A stretch of 64,000 nt of DNA, taken from Xestospongia muta (taxonomy: Eukaryota; Porifera; Demospongiae; Haplosclerida; Petrosiidae). The position numbers and the translations under genes were made by a program. The stretch lies in assembly GCA_963693285.1 (NCBI GenBank), contig OY848917.1, positions 27,343,745 to 27,407,744 of the forward strand, in the 5' to 3' direction. The notes beneath the pieces are model-generated. The model saw only the letters and a list, made by a program, of their open reading frames with translations. It did no database searches and was not told the DNA's origin. Shown here piece by piece: positions 59,340-64,000 of the stretch. Each line of letters begins with the position of its first letter. Positions within the stretch are counted from its first letter, which is position 1.

Positions 59340-60530
59340 TAGCTCTTTCTGTGGATGCCACTTAGAATGTGGCAAGTTCTATTCCACTGTCCACATTGTA
59401 AGAGCCAACAACATCTCAGCTCAAAATATGTTTACAAGTTACAACTATGTTTGCCTGGTCCTTGACATCAAGGACTTTTATTATCTGGAAGGAGAATGCA
59501 TGGATTGTAATGCCTGTAATAGTACATTTGAGACGTGGGATAATAGAATGCTAGAACAGCTTTCTGATGGTGTTAGAGCACACTTTCCAGCTGTTTTAAC
59601 CTGGAAGTATGCCTGTGACCAGTCCGTAGTTACTCTTCTCCGTTCAAGAATACTTGGCAACAGTTCCACTGTTCTACACAATCAGCTTGAGGAGGTCCAT
59701 AGAGAGGAATGGCTAAGGAAACAACTTCACTACATCAGCGAGGACTTGAGCAGTTCCACAAGCTCGTCCCGTTACGACCAGGCACTACCATTCCAACCTC
59801 TTCCAACCCCTAAGTGGTTCCTAGCTGTGTACATGAAAGATGTGTGGAGTAGAATCCCTACTCTTCTTGCAGAAGCTCCTTCTGTGTATGAGTCAATCTT
59901 GAAGATTGACAACCAAAAAGGTCTGTAAGAAATTACAGGGAACCGATACAGACAACGGCTGCATGGCAACTTATGTAGGCAACAAGAAGGGAGAAATTCT
60001 TATCTCTATCCTGACTCACTCGAAAGGAATATTAGATTTACAAAGGCTCGTCAATGGTTTAATGGACAGGTGTGATAATGCTCAGCAAGAATATCCTCAA
60101 CTCCTTTACATGATCAAGATTGTTGCTCTCAAAATGGTCCCTCAAAATTCAATGTTCTTTTCTCCAGGTGGTCTTGCTTACGTGTTTGTCTCAATATATG
60201 GCACTTTATGCGACGACTAACTTGTGGCTGCACTAGTCAGCCACGTCCTCTGTATGTTACATTCATGGAGAAATTGTCAAACTGCATCTTCAACTGGGAT
60301 ACAGATGACTTTGACCTCTTAATTAGTGCCAAAACGAGTGAACTATGGTCAAAGCAGGCATTAGTAATCCATCTAACAATGCTGCAAAAAATGCCATAAC
60401 TAAGGATGATTTAGCCAGACACTGTCGGAGAAGAACTCAAGGAACTGAGAGGTCAACAGATCTCATAGAAACTTTTGCCAATACTTGCAAAGAAATACGT
60501 GAACATTATCAAAATGTCCTTGCACGATAA
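59340..60530 (+). pseudogene. DUF6729-like multi-copy coding relic, three frame shifts
   Basis: About 400 codons persist in successive frames. 59340-59928 includes FETWDNRMLEQLSDGVRAHF, KYACDQSVVTLLRSRILGNS and PTPKWFLAVYMKDVWSRIPT. 59920-60110 includes YVGNKKGEILISILT and GLMDRCDNAQQEYPQLLYM. A third frame (about 60105-60350) includes LNIWHFMRRLTCGCTSQ and FMEKLSNCIFNWDTDDFDLL. A fourth (60345-60530) includes DLARHCRRRTQGTERSTDLI. From memory the pattern matches a domain (DUF6729) frequent in fish and invertebrate multi-copy genes, probably tied to a transposon. This copy is inactive. Confidence 0.6.
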
Positions 60531-60704
60531 AAAACATCCTTAGTGCATTGCTAAGGACAATGTGAATATTAAATCAATTAGTCATTTCATTTAAAACAAA
60601 GACTTTCAAATAAACCTTAATGCTATAGTAATCCATAATGGTAACACTGATAATAGTAGTAGTATAGAGAGTTAATTTTAAATGAAACAAGATATTAATA
60701 TATT

Positions 60705-61380
60705 TTAACAGTGAAGTTGCCAATGAGATACTGCCTAGGATAAGATATAGATGCAATCCAATTAATTCCTGGTGAGTCTTTGTTGGGTGCTAGTCTGTTG
60801 AGTATTATGTTTACAGTGATAATGAATCAGATTGTGTCCAATATCTACAACTCTCTTCTCCAGAAGATAGCAACTGAACTTTTCTTGTGTTGGATATGTA
60901 TATTTACAAGCCTTCTCTGAAAGTCACATATTATGCAGCTGATGAAGGCCTTTAGGCCAAAACATTCTGTATTATAATAAATCTGTTTCAATATCATCTA
61001 CAGTAATATCAAGTTTTTAAAGCTCAACTATCTCTCAATTTACAAATGTGAACATTTAGGATCCAGACATGAGGAACACAGAAAACTAAAATGTGTTGTT
61101 TTTGTTCTATTTCTAGAATGAGGAGTTGAAGATCCTTGGCACTCTTGTCTCAATGTCCATTGTGCAAGGAGGTCTAGGGTTCCCTGCATTTCTGCCAGTT
61201 GTTTATGATTACAGGACAACGAAGGAGTAGAATGCCAAAAAATTTGAAATGATGATCTCCCAAACCTTAAAGTTCAATATATTTCTTTAACAGTGAAGTT
61301 GCCAATGAGATACTGCCTAGGCTAAAACATATATTAGAGGCAAACTGACAGATGCAATCCAATGAATTCCTGGAATGAAA
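60705..61380. repeat. Direct repeat of a short segment, two copies
   Basis: TTTAACAGTGAAGTTGCCAA and the following GAGATACTGCCTAGG occur at about 60706 and again at about 61289. Both run on to GATGCAATCCAAT.AATTCC. The second copy carries about 20 bp more and belongs to the HECT-like relic. Confidence 0.8.
61117..61370 (+). pseudogene. HECT-ligase-like fragment
   Basis: An exon-like piece starts after a good acceptor (ttctag|AAT) and reads NEELKILGTLVSMSIVQGGL, then GFPAFLPVVYDY. This resembles the start of the HECT domain in multi-copy G2E3-like genes (G..I..S...GG......P..Y.Y). A further piece at about 61290-61350 reads EVANEILPRLKHILEAN. It has stops in between and is not a working gene. 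Confidence 0.45.
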
Positions 61381-61434
61381 GCTAGTGCTTTAGAGCAAAG
61401 CTTGGAGACGTTCAACAGCTTGTTTTGCCTTCGG

Positions 61435-62090
61435 TCTTGGCCATCTCTTATTTAGCACAGCAGAAGAGCTTTCACTAGCTCTCCAAAAAGAGCTCAGCCT
61501 AATGATTCAACCAATCTTGCCAAAAAACATTCCATTAATCAGCCAGCCTTACCATGATATAGAAAACCTCCTTCATGATTAGAAAACAGGAGTGAACAAC
61601 ACCAATACACAACATTGAAGACTACCGTCGTCACTAGTAAGATTCCAAAATGAACTATGTTACCCAGTAATACCCATTGAACAAAGACTCCTCAAGGCTG
61701 CAAATGGTGATGACTTCCAAAGCTGTATTGAAGAATTGATGAAATCGTATTACTAAGATGATATCAACTTATCCGACTTGAATAGACATCTAATATTACT
61801 ACTACTTCCAGATATCAAGAAGCAACTTCCAGTTAAAAAGGTAACATTAATTAATTCCATTCGTGAAACAATGAATACTAGTAATGCTTTAAAAGAAATG
61901 CTGCTAACAGTTCATCGACTTCTGTGTTTGCATTGCCTATAACATCAGCAAAATTTGAACAAATATTTTCTGCTTTAGAAAGAACTGTTAATACTGCAAT
62001 ACAAGCATTGTGCAATGAAGATATTATATCTGGTATTGCATACAGAGAACACATAAGCTATAGTCAATTGTATGCAATAGATTACTAATG
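61435..62090 (+). pseudogene. C-terminal relic of a hAT/ZMYM1-like transposase
   Basis: The order and text fit a hAT protein of the 52-kDa/ZMYM1 type: STAEELSLALQKELSLM, then after stops EQRLLKAANGDDFQSCIEEL, LSDLNRHLLLLLPDIKK, SIRETMNTSNALKEMLLTVH, and finally ITSAKFEQIFSALERTVN, the hATC dimerisation motif (..TSA..E..FSAL.R). At least three stops or frameshifts. Confidence 0.6.
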
Positions 62091-62099
62091 CCTCCAACA

Positions 62100-63160
62100 T
62101 CACCAATATTACAGTCCTACCTATGTCTACAACACTTAAATTCTAATCATCTAACATCAATCAATACCACCAAAGTTATAGTCATCAGGTAACAGCAATT
62201 TGAAACTCAGTGCATGCTCCAAACCAGTCTGCTTTTGCAAAAGTTATTTTTATACCTTCATAAAAGACATGGCTCGAAATAAACAAGACAGATTGATATT
62301 AAGATTTAGATCCCTCTCATGAGATTTTGATTGGATTTGATGATCTCAACAATCTGAGCAAGTATGCTGCTATTAAAACTGGTCTGCCTCAACAAAAACT
62401 ACTACTGAAAACATTAGGAGACCGTTATAATTGTTGGCTAAAAGTTCCAACATTTTTCATTGTTCTATATATTGGCTCAGCACCTCAAAAACAAAAAAAT
62501 CTAAAATATTTGGCATTATGAGATGTTGTAGCTGCACAGGGTCAACGTGGTTGTGCAAAAATATTTTAATTAACTCAAGATGAATCATTAAGATTAACTA
62601 ATCACTTTTTAGAAGTAATTTCAGGCACTGTAATATGACTTACTTTAGGTGTCAGTAATACAAACTCCTATTATGTGTAAAGCTTTACATTTTCTTATCT
62701 ACAACTTTGGCTAGAATTACTGCAGAAAAAACCCATACTTTAATGCAAATTTTTAATCATTTATAATTCTACATATCTTAGGAAAAAACTCTCTCAAAGA
62801 GAGACGTCTGCAAAATACGACTCTCTTCGCCTACAGCCAACTTAGCACTAAAAAATCTAAATATCTTAAATGAGACAATTCGCCATAAAGTGGCAAACAC
62901 TAAGCTATTAAAAAAACATGGGATTATGTGCTATGTTATAATAATTACAACTTGCCATTGTAACCCTATCAGAAGTCATTTCTTGATCAGTTAAATACTT
63001 ATAAATACTTTAGAGAATATTTATATGTAGTCACTTGTACAAGGAGATACAGTAGTCAAATAATAATTTACAAAATTTAATTTATGAAAGTAAGTGCAAA
63101 AGTTATGGGAAAGGCAGAGAATGTAGAAAACATTCTCTAAACTAGAGCTGAAACGAATAG
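62100..63160. other. AT-rich region, no gene recognised
   Basis: A 64-codon open frame at 62327-62521 (DDLNNLSKYAAIKTGLPQQK) has plausible protein composition but no family that I recognise, and may belong to another repeat. The rest shows nothing. Confidence 0.4.
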
Positions 63161-63409
63161 TATGATATTCGAATATTCAACTGTTTCACTGCTATTCTAT
63201 TCGGTATTTTGCCTGCCAAATAAGACACATGAGCGAAAGTTGCGGGAGTTTTTTGTTATAGAAAGTTCATTGTCAACTTTGCTCTATGTTGTGTTAAACT
63301 ATGTATGTAGTCACTTGCGCAAAAAGGGATACAGTAGTCAAATAATAGTTTATAAGTACTAGTGTAAAAGTAACATGATAATTGTATTCATAAAATTTCA
63401 ATATCACCC

Positions 63410-63670
63410 AGCCATAATAGAAGGACTACACTCGTACTTGCATTTAAAAGGTAAAAATAGATCTACCAGTAAAAGTAACAATGTAAGCTAAAATGTTGCT
63501 TTTACTTTAAACAACTTTTTACTTTAAACAAAGACATTGGACATATCTATTCACAAAGTTCATTATCATAGCTACCGATGGTTTATGGAATGTCATGTTT
63601 TTGTCTTCATTCATCAATGAATATGAAAATGAGTCAGATAAAGAGACGTGGTAACAACCCTTGTCAGCAT
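63410..63670 (+). repeat. Second copy of the repeat carrying the PP2C-like motif
   Basis: Aligns with about 58370-58740: AAGGACTACAC, AAAAATAGATCTAC.AGTAAAA, GGTTTATGGAATGTCATGTT, TCATTCATCAATGAATA. The frame over the motif reads KFIIIATDGLWNVMF. It shows that the PP2C-like piece moves or was duplicated with its flanks. Confidence 0.65.
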
Positions 63671-63685
63671 ACAAAAAATCATGTA

Positions 63686-64000
63686 CAGTGGAGCTCACTT
63701 AATATCATACCGCATAATACAATAACACATTTATTATCATAAAAAGGTAAATCCAAAACCATTTTATACTTCTTTGTACTTCAAAACTCGGTCAATACCA
63801 TAACATGTAATGTCATATCCTGGATAGTATCATAATAAATCCAGTCAAATTTGGTTTTTTCCCACATAGTATCATAGTCACGTAAGCGACCATGTGCAAG
63901 AATGTCATATTTAATTCTGTAACTATGAGCTGTAAGTGTAAGGATTTGTCACTGAGTCAGAAGCTCGAGATCATTCAGCTTGCTTCAGAGGTGTCCCAAA
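63686..64000 (+). mobile_element. Pogo/Tigger-type element, cut by the window end
   Basis: After a TA it starts CAGTGGAGCTCACTTAATAT and stays close to the element at 42151 for its whole visible length, including the AAACTCGGTCAATACCATAA block and the coding start (KDLSLSQKLEIIQLASE in effect). It is inserted into the PP2C-motif repeat. This copy may be less deleted, but the remainder is outside the window. Confidence 0.85.

Overview
The window is animal genomic DNA: AT-rich, with GT..AG introns, CCAAT-like and TATA-like promoter elements, and dense relics of DNA transposons. The best taxonomic clue is a group of secreted short-chain (spongin-type) collagen genes of the kind multiplied in sponges. 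A demosponge is the most likely source, but this is inferred from gene content and not proven.

Two split genes dominate, both on the minus strand. (1) 1.07-13.6 kb carries an eight-exon C2H2 zinc-finger gene. The reconstructed frame stays open through every junction and gives about 1096 aa: N-terminal low-complexity region, eight zinc fingers (ZXD/MTF-1-like spacing), then a long Ser/Thr/Pro-rich tail. (2) 17.3-56.9 kb carries the U2 snRNP gene SF3A1, from the second SURP module to the ubiquitin-like C-terminus. Sixteen exons are resolved and all junction phases agree. About the first quarter of the protein (including SURP1) is not visible and should lie above 64 kb.

SF3A1 introns are swollen by insertions. 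The 4.5 kb intron at 22.5-27.0 kb holds a fold-back element, an unrecognised broken reading frame and a hAT fragment. The 16.4 kb intron at 31.7-48.0 kb holds a Tc1/mariner-like fragment, a gypsy integrase fragment, a hAT element with a Merlin transposase inside it, a MULE fragment, two pogo/Tigger elements, a 39-bp minisatellite and an intact short-chain collagen gene on the opposite strand. The 7.8 kb intron at 48.9-56.7 kb holds a second intact collagen gene in inverted orientation, a decayed third copy, a 71-bp tandem array and three copies of an associated segment. The two intact collagen genes form an inverted repeat whose spacer contains two SF3A1 exons.

From 56.9 kb to the end the sequence is mostly transposase relics (hAT, mariner-like, pogo, a DUF6729-like coding relic, HECT-like and PP2C-like fragments) plus one clean orphan exon of the acetyl-CoA transporter SLC33A1. 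No bacterial-type operon, CRISPR array, rRNA or convincing functional tRNA was seen; one tRNA-derived SINE-like segment is described.
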